Below, piece after piece: positions 17,632 to 26,214 of a DNA stretch of 64,000 nucleotides (its first letter is position 1; each line of letters opens with the position of its first letter). Made by a program: the position numbers and the translations under genes. A model generated the notes under the pieces. The model saw nothing but the letters and a program-made list of their open reading frames with translations. It made no database searches and had not been told where the DNA came from. Source of the stretch: OCS116 sp051531935 (GTDB taxonomy: Bacteria > Pseudomonadota > Alphaproteobacteria > Rhizobiales > OSC116); the NCBI GenBank assembly GCA_051531935.1, contig JAOPTR010000006.1, forward strand, positions 24,282 to 88,281. The letters are read 5' to 3'.

Positions 17632-18933
17632 ATGACAGCAATTCATCTTAATGCTCTGAATAGAGCGCCTCAAACCAAGTCTATAGCGCGTAGGTCTCAG
17701 GCCACATTACTTATAATCATCGTTATTGCAGTGGTGGCATTCGTATTTTGGGCAGCAACTTCAAGCGTCAACACGGTTACGCGTGGCGCAGGTAAAGTTA
17801 TCTCAGCGCTTGATGATCAGATTGTACAGCATTTAGAAGGCGGTATCATTACTGATATATTGGTAAAAGAAGGTGGCGAGGTTAAAGCTGGCGATCCATT
17901 ATTTGTCATCGAAAATAGTTTCTCTAAGGCCGAACATCGCAAAATCAATATAGATTTAGATGCCAAACATATTTCCTCATTACGGTTTTTAGCCGAATCT
18001 AATGGCGAAGCGAATTTAAACCTGCCCATCGCCGTGATGGAAGCTTCACCCGAATTTTCGCAAAATGAAATGCAATTATTCGAGAGCCGATTGCAAAATC
18101 TAAAAGAACAAGTGGCCATTTTTAACGACCGCAAAACGCAGGCTTTGTTAGATTTAGAGGAAGCCAGAAATAAATTATTAAACCTAAATGCCGAAAAAAA
18201 ACTAGTCGATAGACAAGTCCAGATTTTTACAAATTTATTCAAAAAAGGCGCGACGTCAGAACGTGAATTGTTAGATGTGCAATCAACCTCGCAGCGCTTG
18301 GTCACACGTATTGATGAATTAAAACATCAAATTCCGAACCTAAAATCAACATTGTCAGAATCCGAGCGTACAAAAAACGAAATTTCATTGCGCTTTCAAG
18401 CCGATGCCCAACAAGAATATCTAGATATACAACTAGAAATGACCAAATTGAGAGCCGTACTGACCGCCACACAAGACAGAACCAACAGAAGCTCAGTATT
18501 AGCTCCCATAGACGGTGTGATTAACAAATTATTTGTCACAACTTTAGGCGGTGTGGTACGTGGCGGGCAGGATTTATTGCAAATTGTCCCTGCCGATGAA
18601 TCAATAGCAATCGAGGTTGAATTATCACCGAAAGACCGCGCCGAAATCAGAGCAGGATTACCCGCAGTGATTAAAATTTCTGCCTATGATTATTCCACAT
18701 ATGGCGGCTTAGAAGGCGAAATTACCGACATTTCAGCCGATGCGCTAACCAATGAAAAAGGCGAAACCTTCTTCCGCGTTAGGCTCGAAGCCAAAACCAT
18801 AGATTTTGGTGAAGGCAAACCTGTTGTGCCGGGCATGTTGGCCGATATCGACATCCTAACAGGTCAAAAAACCATATTAGAATATCTGCTCAAGCCCATT
18901 AATAAAATTCGCGAAAATGCGTTAAAACAATAG
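17632..18933 (+). CDS. Type I secretion membrane-fusion protein (HlyD/LapC family)
   Basis: 433 residues with a single membrane anchor (about 24-43). It has the HlyD-type text TVTRGAGKVISALDDQIVQHLEGG, shown here in part (GAGKVISALDDQ), and IVQHLEGGIITDILVKEG. A long coiled coil and a C-terminal barrel (VLAPIDGVINKLFVTTLGG, VPGMLADIDILTG) follow. It links the inner-membrane ABC exporter to an outer-membrane TolC-type channel. It is divergent from the exporter operon across 233 AT-rich bases. No TolC homologue is present, so the outer-membrane part must be encoded elsewhere. Confidence 0.9.
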   Translation: MTAIHLNALNRAPQTKSIARRSQATLLIIIVIAVVAFVFWAATSSVNTVTRGAGKVISALDDQIVQHLEGGIITDILVKEGGEVKAGDPLFVIENSFSKAEHRKINIDLDAKHISSLRFLAESNGEANLNLPIAVMEASPEFSQNEMQLFESRLQNLKEQVAIFNDRKTQALLDLEEARNKLLNLNAEKKLVDRQVQIFTNLFKKGATSERELLDVQSTSQRLVTRIDELKHQIPNLKSTLSESERTKNEISLRFQADAQQEYLDIQLEMTKLRAVLTATQDRTNRSSVLAPIDGVINKLFVTTLGGVVRGGQDLLQIVPADESIAIEVELSPKDRAEIRAGLPAVIKISAYDYSTYGGLEGEITDISADALTNEKGETFFRVRLEAKTIDFGEGKPVVPGMLADIDILTGQKTILEYLLKPINKIRENALKQ

Positions 18934-18951
18934 CTTATTTGCTATTGTTTT
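18924..18951. terminator. Bidirectional terminator spanning two stop codons
   Basis: AAAACAATAGC, a 6-base loop TTATTT, then GCTATTGTTTT form a perfect 11-base stem flanked by A and T runs in both directions. It overlaps the stop codon of the HlyD-type gene (18931-18933) and the stop of the convergent 168-residue membrane protein (18935-18937). One hairpin thus seems to end both transcripts. The stem is AT-rich with few G-C pairs, so efficiency is uncertain. Confidence 0.65.
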
Positions 18952-19441
18952 CATCATCTTGTTTTTTCTGGCGCTTAATGTTCATTTCATTAAACAAGCC
19001 ATAAGCAGCGGCATATATTAAACCCATGCTCGAAAAACCTCTGAAAAATGCTGCAGGGTCGCCATCAGATGCGCCCAATGCAACACTGAAAATCAACCCA
19101 ATCAATAGATAGTGCAAAATTCGTCCCAGTTGCGGCATGTGGACAATCGGGTTGCCAATTGCCGATTGGCCTTCTTGTTCAAAAATCTGATATTTATCTT
19201 CAAACAAAAATTTGGCGTTGATCGCTTGATATGTTGGCATAAAGCAAAGATAGATGAGAAACAAAAATATAGCCCGAGGTTCGGACATCACATTAAACAA
19301 TACGCCCGCCAACATAAGTGCTAAAACCACAGCAGATATAACGACATTGGCTTTGGTAAAAAGTAGCTTTTTAAAGCGGGTGCTAAATGGTGTCAACTTA
19401 TTGTCCTTAAATCGGTTTTGATGAATTAAACGTGATCTCAA
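18935..19441 (-). CDS. Predicted membrane protein of unknown function
   Basis: 168 residues, not recognised. A basic N-terminus is followed by about four hydrophobic segments (FTKANVVISAVVLALMLAG, AIFLFLIYLCFMPTYQAI, ILHYLLIGLIFSVALGA, and GLIYAAAYGLF). A charged Lys/Asp/Asn-rich C-terminus closes it. It converges on the HlyD-type gene with one base between stops and is divergent from the PiT gene. No domain or function can be assigned. A link to the secretion block is only positional. Confidence 0.6.
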   Translation of the reverse strand: MRSRLIHQNRFKDNKLTPFSTRFKKLLFTKANVVISAVVLALMLAGVLFNVMSEPRAIFLFLIYLCFMPTYQAINAKFLFEDKYQIFEQEGQSAIGNPIVHMPQLGRILHYLLIGLIFSVALGASDGDPAAFFRGFSSMGLIYAAAYGLFNEMNIKRQKKQDDENNSK

Positions 19442-19502
19442 TTTATTATCTCGTGATGATGTTTTAGGCTATATCTCAAGAAAAATAATTGGATAGAACA
19501 TA

Positions 19503-20510
19503 ATGGATTTTTATTTAACTGCAACCGCTATTTTACTGTTGGTTTTATTAAGTTTTGCCAATGGCGCGAATGACGTTTCAAAATCCATCGCCACTTTGGC
19601 GGGGGCAGGTGTCGCTTCCATGTCTACAGCGGTTAATTGGGGCGTGTTTTGGACATTGCTAGGCGCGCTTTCAGGCATATTTTGGGGTGGTGCCATTGTT
19701 AAAAATCTCAGCCAAAGCTTTTATGCATCCCATACCGAAATGAATTTAAGCATCGCATTAGCGGTCGCCATTGCACCCATAATTTGGGTATTTTTATCCA
19801 CCTATGCAAAACTTCCTGTATCCACCACCCATAGTTTGGTTGGGGCATTTATCGGCACAGGCTTGTTTGCCTATGGTGTCGATGGCATTGTCTGGCAAAA
19901 AGTGGGCGTTAAAATCGTTTTGCCGCTTTTGATCAGTCCTTTTGCATCTATTATTTTGGCCATTATAGGGTTTAAATTTATCCGTAATATGACTGCCAAA
20001 TTGCCAAACGGCCAATATTCCCTACTGAGTTATAATTTTAAACTAAACGAAGATTTTTTGCATTGGTTCACTTCAGGCCTACTTACATTTGCCCGTGGGC
20101 TAAATGATACACCCAAACTCATCGCTGTTATTTTGCCCGTGGTTATGCTTAGGCCAGAGCAATTGGGTGCCATGTATTATGTCATTGGCGCTGTGTCGAT
20201 GACAGCGGGCGCTTGGCTTATCGGCAAGCGCATTACCAAAGTATTGGCCGAAAAAGTCACAAAGATGGATCATCATCAAGGCTTTGCTGCCAATCTCATT
20301 TCATCATTTTTAGTCATTGGGGCAAGCCGCTTCGGGTTGCCTGTTTCAACCACCCATGTTTCGACCTCGGCCATTATTGGGGTCGGAATTGCAGGCAAAA
20401 GTAAGCTCGATTTAAAAATCATCATGTCCATGCTCGGCGCGTGGATTATCACAGTGCCAGGGGCGGGGCTTATCGCAGGCGCGGTATATTATATAATATG
20501 CTTGTTTTAA
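19503..20510 (+). CDS. Inorganic phosphate transporter, PiT family
   Basis: 335 residues with about ten membrane helices and the two PiT repeats: FANGANDVSKSIATLAGAG at the N-terminus and ARGLNDTPKLIAVI in the second half. Each is accompanied by LPVSTTHSLVGA or LPVSTTHVSTSAI. PiT proteins move metal-phosphate complexes with protons and are a main entry route for arsenate. The next gene, 44 bases on, is an arsenite methyltransferase, so phosphate/arsenic physiology may link them. No PhoU-like partner is present. Confidence 0.93.
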   Translation: MDFYLTATAILLLVLLSFANGANDVSKSIATLAGAGVASMSTAVNWGVFWTLLGALSGIFWGGAIVKNLSQSFYASHTEMNLSIALAVAIAPIIWVFLSTYAKLPVSTTHSLVGAFIGTGLFAYGVDGIVWQKVGVKIVLPLLISPFASIILAIIGFKFIRNMTAKLPNGQYSLLSYNFKLNEDFLHWFTSGLLTFARGLNDTPKLIAVILPVVMLRPEQLGAMYYVIGAVSMTAGAWLIGKRITKVLAEKVTKMDHHQGFAANLISSFLVIGASRFGLPVSTTHVSTSAIIGVGIAGKSKLDLKIIMSMLGAWIITVPGAGLIAGAVYYIICLF

Positions 20511-20554
20511 AACTGTCACACATTATATGTAAATATAAGATATAGGAGAATTAT

Positions 20555-21604
20555 ATGTCAAAAATTCACGAAGACGTCAAAGAATATTATGGTGAAACAC
20601 TTAAAACTAATGATGATTTGCTCACCGCGGCTTGTTGCCCAACAGATGCAATGCCCGCTTATTTGCGGCCACTAGTCGCCAATGTGCATGATGAGATTGT
20701 GAGTAAATTTTACGGCTGCGGTTCTCCCATCCCTCCTATGCTAAATGGCCTCACAGTGTTAGATCTAGGCTCAGGCAGTGGGCAAGATTGTTATGTGCTT
20801 AGCCAATTAGTAGGCCAAAAAGGCCATGTCATTGGTGTCGATATGACCGATCAACAATTAGATGTGGCGCGTAAATATATCGGTTATCACACCGAAAAAT
20901 TTGGCTATTCAACACCCAATATCGAATTTGTGAAACATTTTATCGAGGACTTATCTTCAATTGCTGATGCAAGTGTCGACCTCGTGGTTTCAAATTGCGT
21001 GATTAACCTCGCGCCCGAAAAAGAAAAAGTATTTGCCGAGATTTATCGGATTTTGAAACAAGGCGGCGAGCTCTATTTTGCCGATGTTTTTGCAGATCGT
21101 CGTTTAGGTGCCGATTTAAAAGCAGACCCCGTAATTGTAGGCGAATGTTTGGGCGGCGCACTTTATACCGAAGATTATCGTCGTCAAATGGCATCCCTCG
21201 GCTTCAATATGTCCTACACGGTGAGTAACAGCGTATTACCTGTCGATAATGAAGCGCTAAAACCGAAACTATCTCACATCAACTTCACCTCGCAAACTGT
21301 GCGGGCGTTTAAAATAGATGCAGAAGATAGAGAAGAAAATTACGGCCATAAGGCCAAATACAATGGCTCAATTGCCGAAGCTGCCGATTTATTCACGCTC
21401 GATCAAAATAACAGCTTTGCCACAGGCGAATGGGTCGATGTTTCGGGTAATGTAGCAAATATTTTAAATCAAAGCCGCTATCAAGCTGCGTTTGATGTTA
21501 AAGGCGATTTTGAAAATCATCATGGTGGCTTTAATGTTGCAAAAACCAAAGCTAGCGCTTCATGTTGTGCGCCTGCCGAGAAGGCAAGCACTGGCTGTTG
21601 CTAG
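20555..21604 (+). CDS. arsM: Arsenite S-adenosylmethionine methyltransferase
   Basis: 349 residues. The SAM site is LDLGSGSGQDCYVL. Cysteines fit the As(III)-binding pattern of ArsM: CC within TAACCPTDAMP, then VVSNCVINLAPEK, and GECLGGALYTEDYRRQM. The tail carries extra vicinal pairs (ASCCAPAEK and the final TGCC), common in ArsM proteins. It methylates arsenite to mono- and dimethyl forms, a detoxification step. AGGAG precedes the ATG. No arsR gene lies next to it. Confidence 0.93.
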   Translation: MSKIHEDVKEYYGETLKTNDDLLTAACCPTDAMPAYLRPLVANVHDEIVSKFYGCGSPIPPMLNGLTVLDLGSGSGQDCYVLSQLVGQKGHVIGVDMTDQQLDVARKYIGYHTEKFGYSTPNIEFVKHFIEDLSSIADASVDLVVSNCVINLAPEKEKVFAEIYRILKQGGELYFADVFADRRLGADLKADPVIVGECLGGALYTEDYRRQMASLGFNMSYTVSNSVLPVDNEALKPKLSHINFTSQTVRAFKIDAEDREENYGHKAKYNGSIAEAADLFTLDQNNSFATGEWVDVSGNVANILNQSRYQAAFDVKGDFENHHGGFNVAKTKASASCCAPAEKASTGCC

Positions 21605-21666
21605 TGCCATAATTTAGTTTTATGCTATTTTATTCTTAGTTTTATGAACTTTTAATCAGAGTGTTC

Positions 21667-21692
21667 AGGATGTGCAAAATTGCACTCCTGCT
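21667..21692. terminator. Hairpin between convergent arsM and fdxA
   Basis: AGGATGTGCAA and TTGCACTCCT pair with one bulged T, giving a roughly 10-base stem in the 126-base gap between the arsM and fdxA stops. It has no strong T-run, so it may be a weak intrinsic terminator or simply an mRNA 3'-end-stabilising hairpin. Confidence 0.35.
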
Positions 21693-21730
21693 AATGCTCA
21701 GTCAATGCGGTCCGATACCTAGAAAAGCGA

Positions 21731-22066
21731 TCAATCGCCCTCGCCAGGTTCTTCTGAAAGCATAGCCAGTTTGCCAGCTTTGCCATCAAATTCTTCGGCA
21801 TCATCCATTTGTTCTTTTTTCATGGTGATGTTAGGCCAAATGTCTGCAAATTTGGTATTAATCTCTAACCAATTTTCCATGTCAGGTTCTGTGTCAGGTC
21901 TAATGGCATCAGCAGGGCATTCAGGTTCGCAAACACCGCAATCAATACATTCGTCTGGGTGAATCACCAAAAAGTTTTCACCTTCGTAAAAACAATCAAC
22001 AGGGCAAACTTCAACACAATCAGTGAATTTACATTTTATGCAATTTTCAGTAACTACATAAGTCAT
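21731..22066 (-). CDS. fdxA: 7Fe ferredoxin (3Fe-4S plus 4Fe-4S), FdxA type
   Basis: 111 residues from the ATG at 22066, chosen because GGAG lies 6 bases before it. Cluster cysteines are read in ENCIKCKFTDCVEVCPVDCF and in DECIDCGVCEPECPADAI. This is the Azotobacter FdI-like arrangement, with a C-terminal extension of about 50 residues typical of alphaproteobacterial FdxA. It is a soluble electron carrier whose partners are not evident here. It is followed upstream, after about 250 noncoding bases, by the S4-protein gene on the same strand. Confidence 0.93.
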   Translation of the reverse strand: MTYVVTENCIKCKFTDCVEVCPVDCFYEGENFLVIHPDECIDCGVCEPECPADAIRPDTEPDMENWLEINTKFADIWPNITMKKEQMDDAEEFDGKAGKLAMLSEEPGEGD

Positions 22067-22315
22067 TTCAATCTCCAATATGCTCGATAATGCCCTGCGA
22101 AAACACTATTTACATTTATTTTTGTGAATTATTTTAATTAACATTAAATTCACATAGAATACATAAAGCTACATTACTTATTTTAGGCTTTTGAGCAATA
22201 AGAATCAGCCTATTTGTTCTAAAAAAACACGTGTGGCTTAATAATTTGATAAATAGCAATGTTTCAACGCCAAATGCAAGGGTTTATACACATTCTAATC
22301 TAGTGAGGCTAATTG

Positions 22316-22747
22316 CTAAAAGTCTAATGCGCTCAATCTAAATTGGTCAGTTTCGCGGCGTTGTTTTTTGGTCGGTCGGCCCGTGCCTTTTTCGCGTATA
22401 AATGGCGCGGCTAAGAAATCAGGGTCATTTTCATCTTGTTTCGATTCTGGTTCAGGGCTTTGGTCGTCATAAAGCAGGCATGCCTCTTTGTAGGGGCGGC
22501 GCGTTGTATTAATGCCCAATATCTCAATCACCATAATGCGGCTGTTCAAATCAAAGGTCAGTATGTCAGCAATTCTTAGTTTATAACTGGCCTTCGATAT
22601 TTTCTCACCATTCACCCGAATGCGCTTGCTATTGACAAGTTTAGTTGCCATTGCGCGGCTCTTTATAAACCGCGAATGGAACAACCATTTGTCAATTCGT
22701 TGCGCTTCAATAGGTAGCTGCGCATCAGTAGATGGTTTTTCAGCCAT
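22316..22747 (-). CDS. S4-domain RNA-binding protein, Hsp15-like
   Basis: 143 residues. The S4 fold is seen as QRIDKWLFHSRFIKSRAMAT followed by NSKRIRVNGEKISKASYKL. A basic tail (RPTKKQRRETDQF) closes the protein. Hsp15-type proteins bind ribosomal RNA on stalled 50S subunits. The stop of the helicase gene and this start overlap by one base (TAATG), so they are co-translated. An RNA helicase plus an S4 protein points to RNA metabolism. Confidence 0.85.
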   Translation of the reverse strand: MAEKPSTDAQLPIEAQRIDKWLFHSRFIKSRAMATKLVNSKRIRVNGEKISKASYKLRIADILTFDLNSRIMVIEILGINTTRRPYKEACLLYDDQSPEPESKQDENDPDFLAAPFIREKGTGRPTKKQRRETDQFRLSALDF

Positions 22748-25656
22748 TAAGCATTGTCTTTAAGGGCTAACAAAGCTGCAAATGGGCTGTTTTCTGGTGC
22801 TATTGTTGGCTTTGGTTTTTTAGCGGCCACATTTGGTTTTTTGTTGTTTTGTTTCTTGTCAAATTTACGCTTATTATCATGGCGTTTGCTGTCACTACGC
22901 TTGTTTTCACCACGTTTTTGACGATTGTTTCTAGTCGGTGCGTTTGCACGTTTGCGCGCAGGAAACCAAACCTCGACATGCGTCACAGCATTTTCAGTAA
23001 TGGCATCAGTTTCGTCAGCTTTCGCAGGTTCAACAGCAACAGCCGCTTCATCAAGATCGCTTTTTTCAATCTCAATTTTGCTCATCTGATAACCAATGGT
23101 GCTCAAAATGTTCGAAAACTCATCACCCGAACAACCCACAAGCGACATCATATTTGGCGTCACTGTAAAGCCACCAGTTGTATGTGTGCCCAGTGGGCGC
23201 GCTTCGCCAACAGGTTCTAAAACGCTAGGTGTTTCAGCTTCTTGTGCGGCAGCGTCAAGGCTTGTCGGTTCTGCTGCAGGTTTCACAGCGGCTTTTGGCT
23301 TCCAATATAACACTTCACGTATTAAATCTGCCAAACGTTCAAGCATATCAATGCGCACAGCTCTGGTTACACATTTTCTAAACCCTGCTGTTTGGTAATA
23401 ATTGTTGGGCATTTTAGCATCTAAAGCTACAGATGTAAGGCCTTGGCCAGGGTGCGGCGGTATATCTAGTGGGCTATTATTGGCTTTTGCAGTTTGCAAT
23501 GCGGCTAATAACATCAGTAATTTTGTTGGTGCAGGTTTTAAAAGCTGCGGAATAAAAATATGGTAGGCGCCAAATCTAACACCAAAGCGTCGCAATTGTT
23601 TGCGGGCGTCTTGGTCTAGGGCTTTAATTTCCTCAGTCACTTCATCACGTACCAAAATGCCGTAATTTTCAACAAGTTGAAAAGCCACACCGCGCGCGAT
23701 GCCAGTTACATTTTCTGGGTTGTTCAGTTTAATAAGGCTCGATAATTGTTTGTCAATCTCAGCTTTCAGCCAAGCTTTCACATGGTCACCAAGGCGCTTT
23801 TCATCAGCCGATACAATATATTCATTGCTTATAATGCTGGTATAAGGGCTTAAAATTGTATCGCCTGCTTCAACACGCGCAATGGCATGTTCATTCCAGC
23901 ATATTTTGCCATGGTCATCTAAATTTAAGCACGAAGGTTGTTCAGTGATAATTTGGTCAACACGGCGGCTGACTTCAGCCGCAACTTGTTTTTGAGATGC
24001 CGCGCGCAAGGCTTTTTCTTGCGCCTGATCTTCAGTTTCACCAATTTCAAATCCTAGGCCAACTACGTGTCCTACAAATTCGTCTTCTACCTTAACTTCT
24101 CCTGCCGTCGAAACGTCAGCCATAATGTCTTCCTTTTCACGAAGTCTACTCATAAGTAGGCTTGTTCTCTTGTCTACAAATCGTTGCGTCAAACGCTCGT
24201 GTAAAGCGTCCGACAATCGGTTTTCTATCTCGCGGGTTACATGTCGCCAATGTCCAACATCTAGAACCCAGTTGGGTCGATTGGCAATAAATGTCCATGT
24301 TCTGATATGTGCGATGCGGTTTGATAAGGCATCAATATCCCCGTCAACATTATCAGAATAGCTGACCTGTTTTGCAAACCAATCCGTGTCAATATAACCA
24401 TTTTCCATCAAATTGCGATAAATATGTGACACTAAAGTTGCATGTTCCGCCAAAATCAGCTTTCTGAAGTCAGGAATCGATGCAACTTCCCATAAAATCT
24501 TGTTGGCGGCACCACCTCGCGCATATTGCATAACATCTTCATCTTTAGTTAAATACTCTAAAGTTGCTTGGTCTATTGCTGTATCTGTGCGCACAAGCCC
24601 CTGCGTTTCAGATGGGCGATTGAGCGAAATAATCAAATTATGGATGGTGCTAAAATCAAGTTGGTTGCTGCGCCAATGCAAATGAGTGATGGGTTCAAAT
24701 TCATGTTTTTCAATGGCATGAACGCTATCTTCATCTAAATATTTAACCAAAGACGTGATGCCAAATGTACCATCATTTTTAAAGCGACCTGCACGGCCTG
24801 CAACTTGTGCAAGCTCACTATTGTTTAAATGCCGGGTGCGTTTGCCGTCAAATTTTCGAGTGGCAGCAAATGCCACATGGTCAATGTCTAAGTTAAGCCC
24901 CATGCCAATGGCGTCGGTGGCGACAATATAATCAACCTCACCATTTTGGTACAAGGCAATTTGGGCATTTCGCGTGCGGGGGCTTAATGCCCCTAATACC
25001 ACAGCAGCTCCACCCTTTTGGCGGCGAATCAATTCTGCTATCTCATAAACGCGGTCGGCACTAAATGCTACAATTGCTGTTTTGCGCGGCAAACGAGATA
25101 ATTTCTTCTGTCCTGCATAGCTGAGGCTAGAAAGCCGTGGCCGCGTTTCAAATGTTACGTCAGGTAACAATCGGCCAATAATATCACGCATGGTTTCTGC
25201 GCCCAAAAACATGGTTTGTTTGTTGCCACGGTAATTGAGCAAGCGGTTGGTGAATATATAACCCCGGTGCGGGTCGGCACTAAGTTGAATTTCGTCAATC
25301 GCCATAAAATCAACCCGCAAATCACGTGGCATGGCCTCAACTGTACAAATAAAATAATTGGGGTTTTTAGGAATGATTTTTTCTTCGCCAGTGATCAGCG
25401 CAATTTGTTCTGGGCCTTTTAACTTCACCACGCGGTCATAAACTTCGCGGGCCAACAGCCGTAAAGGCAAGCCTATCATGCCTGTTGTATGTTCCAGCAT
25501 GCGGCTAATGGCTAAATGGGTTTTTCCGGTATTTGTCGGGCCCAGTATTGCAGTTACATTTTGGCTATGGCCTACAATGTCATGCTTATCGCTACCAATA
25601 TTTTCTAACCTTTGGTCAAAATCTTGGCTCGATGTTTTGGATTTTGTAATGCGCAT
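22747..25656 (-). CDS. SUV3-like DExH RNA helicase with basic C-terminal tail
   Basis: 969 residues. Helicase motifs: ILGPTNTGKTHLA (Walker A, about 36-48), MAIDEIQLSADPHRG (DEIQ box), FLGAETM, ATDAIGMGLNLDIDH and QVAGRAGRF. The domain order resembles SUV3, the helicase of the mitochondrial degradosome, and alphaproteobacterial homologues. The last 150 residues are Pro/Ala- then Lys/Arg/Asn-rich (NNRQKRGENKRSDSKRHDNK), a likely RNA-binding, disordered tail. The role would be RNA unwinding in decay or ribosome maturation. It forms a pair with the S4 gene. Confidence 0.88.
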   Translation of the reverse strand: MRITKSKTSSQDFDQRLENIGSDKHDIVGHSQNVTAILGPTNTGKTHLAISRMLEHTTGMIGLPLRLLAREVYDRVVKLKGPEQIALITGEEKIIPKNPNYFICTVEAMPRDLRVDFMAIDEIQLSADPHRGYIFTNRLLNYRGNKQTMFLGAETMRDIIGRLLPDVTFETRPRLSSLSYAGQKKLSRLPRKTAIVAFSADRVYEIAELIRRQKGGAAVVLGALSPRTRNAQIALYQNGEVDYIVATDAIGMGLNLDIDHVAFAATRKFDGKRTRHLNNSELAQVAGRAGRFKNDGTFGITSLVKYLDEDSVHAIEKHEFEPITHLHWRSNQLDFSTIHNLIISLNRPSETQGLVRTDTAIDQATLEYLTKDEDVMQYARGGAANKILWEVASIPDFRKLILAEHATLVSHIYRNLMENGYIDTDWFAKQVSYSDNVDGDIDALSNRIAHIRTWTFIANRPNWVLDVGHWRHVTREIENRLSDALHERLTQRFVDKRTSLLMSRLREKEDIMADVSTAGEVKVEDEFVGHVVGLGFEIGETEDQAQEKALRAASQKQVAAEVSRRVDQIITEQPSCLNLDDHGKICWNEHAIARVEAGDTILSPYTSIISNEYIVSADEKRLGDHVKAWLKAEIDKQLSSLIKLNNPENVTGIARGVAFQLVENYGILVRDEVTEEIKALDQDARKQLRRFGVRFGAYHIFIPQLLKPAPTKLLMLLAALQTAKANNSPLDIPPHPGQGLTSVALDAKMPNNYYQTAGFRKCVTRAVRIDMLERLADLIREVLYWKPKAAVKPAAEPTSLDAAAQEAETPSVLEPVGEARPLGTHTTGGFTVTPNMMSLVGCSGDEFSNILSTIGYQMSKIEIEKSDLDEAAVAVEPAKADETDAITENAVTHVEVWFPARKRANAPTRNNRQKRGENKRSDSKRHDNKRKFDKKQNNKKPNVAAKKPKPTIAPENSPFAALLALKDNA

Positions 25657-25769
25657 AGGTTTCGGTGTTTCTATTGATTCTGACCATCAATATATAAGTA
25701 GTTTGTGACGGTTTTGCAACCAGATGCCAAACATTTAGTCATAAAATTTATTAACCTTTCAAGCACATA

Positions 25770-25846
25770 AGTTAAATTTCGGAACGAGGTAGGAACAGAC
25801 CGTGTCCGAATCACTGACAAGTTAATGTTGCCTATATGTTCTATAC
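25770..25846. repeat. Imperfect direct repeat, copy 1
   Basis: Shares the cores GGAACGA, GGTAG-GAACA and CCGAATCACT, then a TGTTCT about 30 bases later, with the copy near 26001-26076. Identity is about 70% by eye. The spacing between copies is 230 bases. It is not coding. It may be an old duplication or members of a small dispersed repeat family. Confidence 0.45.
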
Positions 25847-26000
25847 TATATGTTGTTCTCACACAATGTTTGTTAACCTATTGTCCACTAAACCAAGGGT
25901 CTAGACCAATTTTTGGATCCAATTTGATCAAATAACTTAATAAATATAGTTAATTTTTGCTGCCACACTCTCTCATAACTAGCTATTTTATATGGATAAA

Positions 26001-26076
26001 GTCACTATTTGGAACGATGGTAGAACATAGCATGACCGAATCACTAATATCCAAGTGTTGGCGGTTTGTTCTGACA
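26001..26076. repeat. Imperfect direct repeat, copy 2
   Basis: Second copy of the sequence described for 25770-25846, in the same orientation, with GGAACGATGG at 26011 and CCGAATCACT following 16 bases after it. Confidence 0.45.
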
Positions 26077-26214
26077 CAAGATATAGAATTTAAGCCCTGT
26101 AGGCATGCGCAAACGCAAGACGCATGTGCAAGACGCATATGTCCACACCCGCTAAATGGCACAGTTTCATGTCTATCATCTATATAATTAGGGTAGTTTG
26201 TGCTGAAACCTATC

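Larger units (their letters stand above)
25657..26214. other. 558-base intergenic region with imperfect direct repeats, no gene seen
   Basis: This gap lies upstream of the SUV3-like gene and downstream of the DUF3108 gene. No convincing ORF was found. It holds two diverged copies of a roughly 75-base sequence (listed separately) and a perfect 11-base direct repeat GCAAGACGCAT at 26115 and 26128. The promoter of the helicase operon must lie at its left end, but none stands out. Confidence 0.5.

Noticed and set aside
11738..18933. Zorya phage-defence system
   Set aside because: MotA- and MotB-like genes with a long tail are reminiscent, but there is no ZorC, ZorD or ZorE and the neighbours are a type I secretion pair and PilZ.
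25781..26030. EcfG-type (GGAAC) promoters within the repeat pair
   Set aside because: GGAAC occurs in both copies but the CGTT -10 element is missing or at 15 bases, and no gene follows on that strand.
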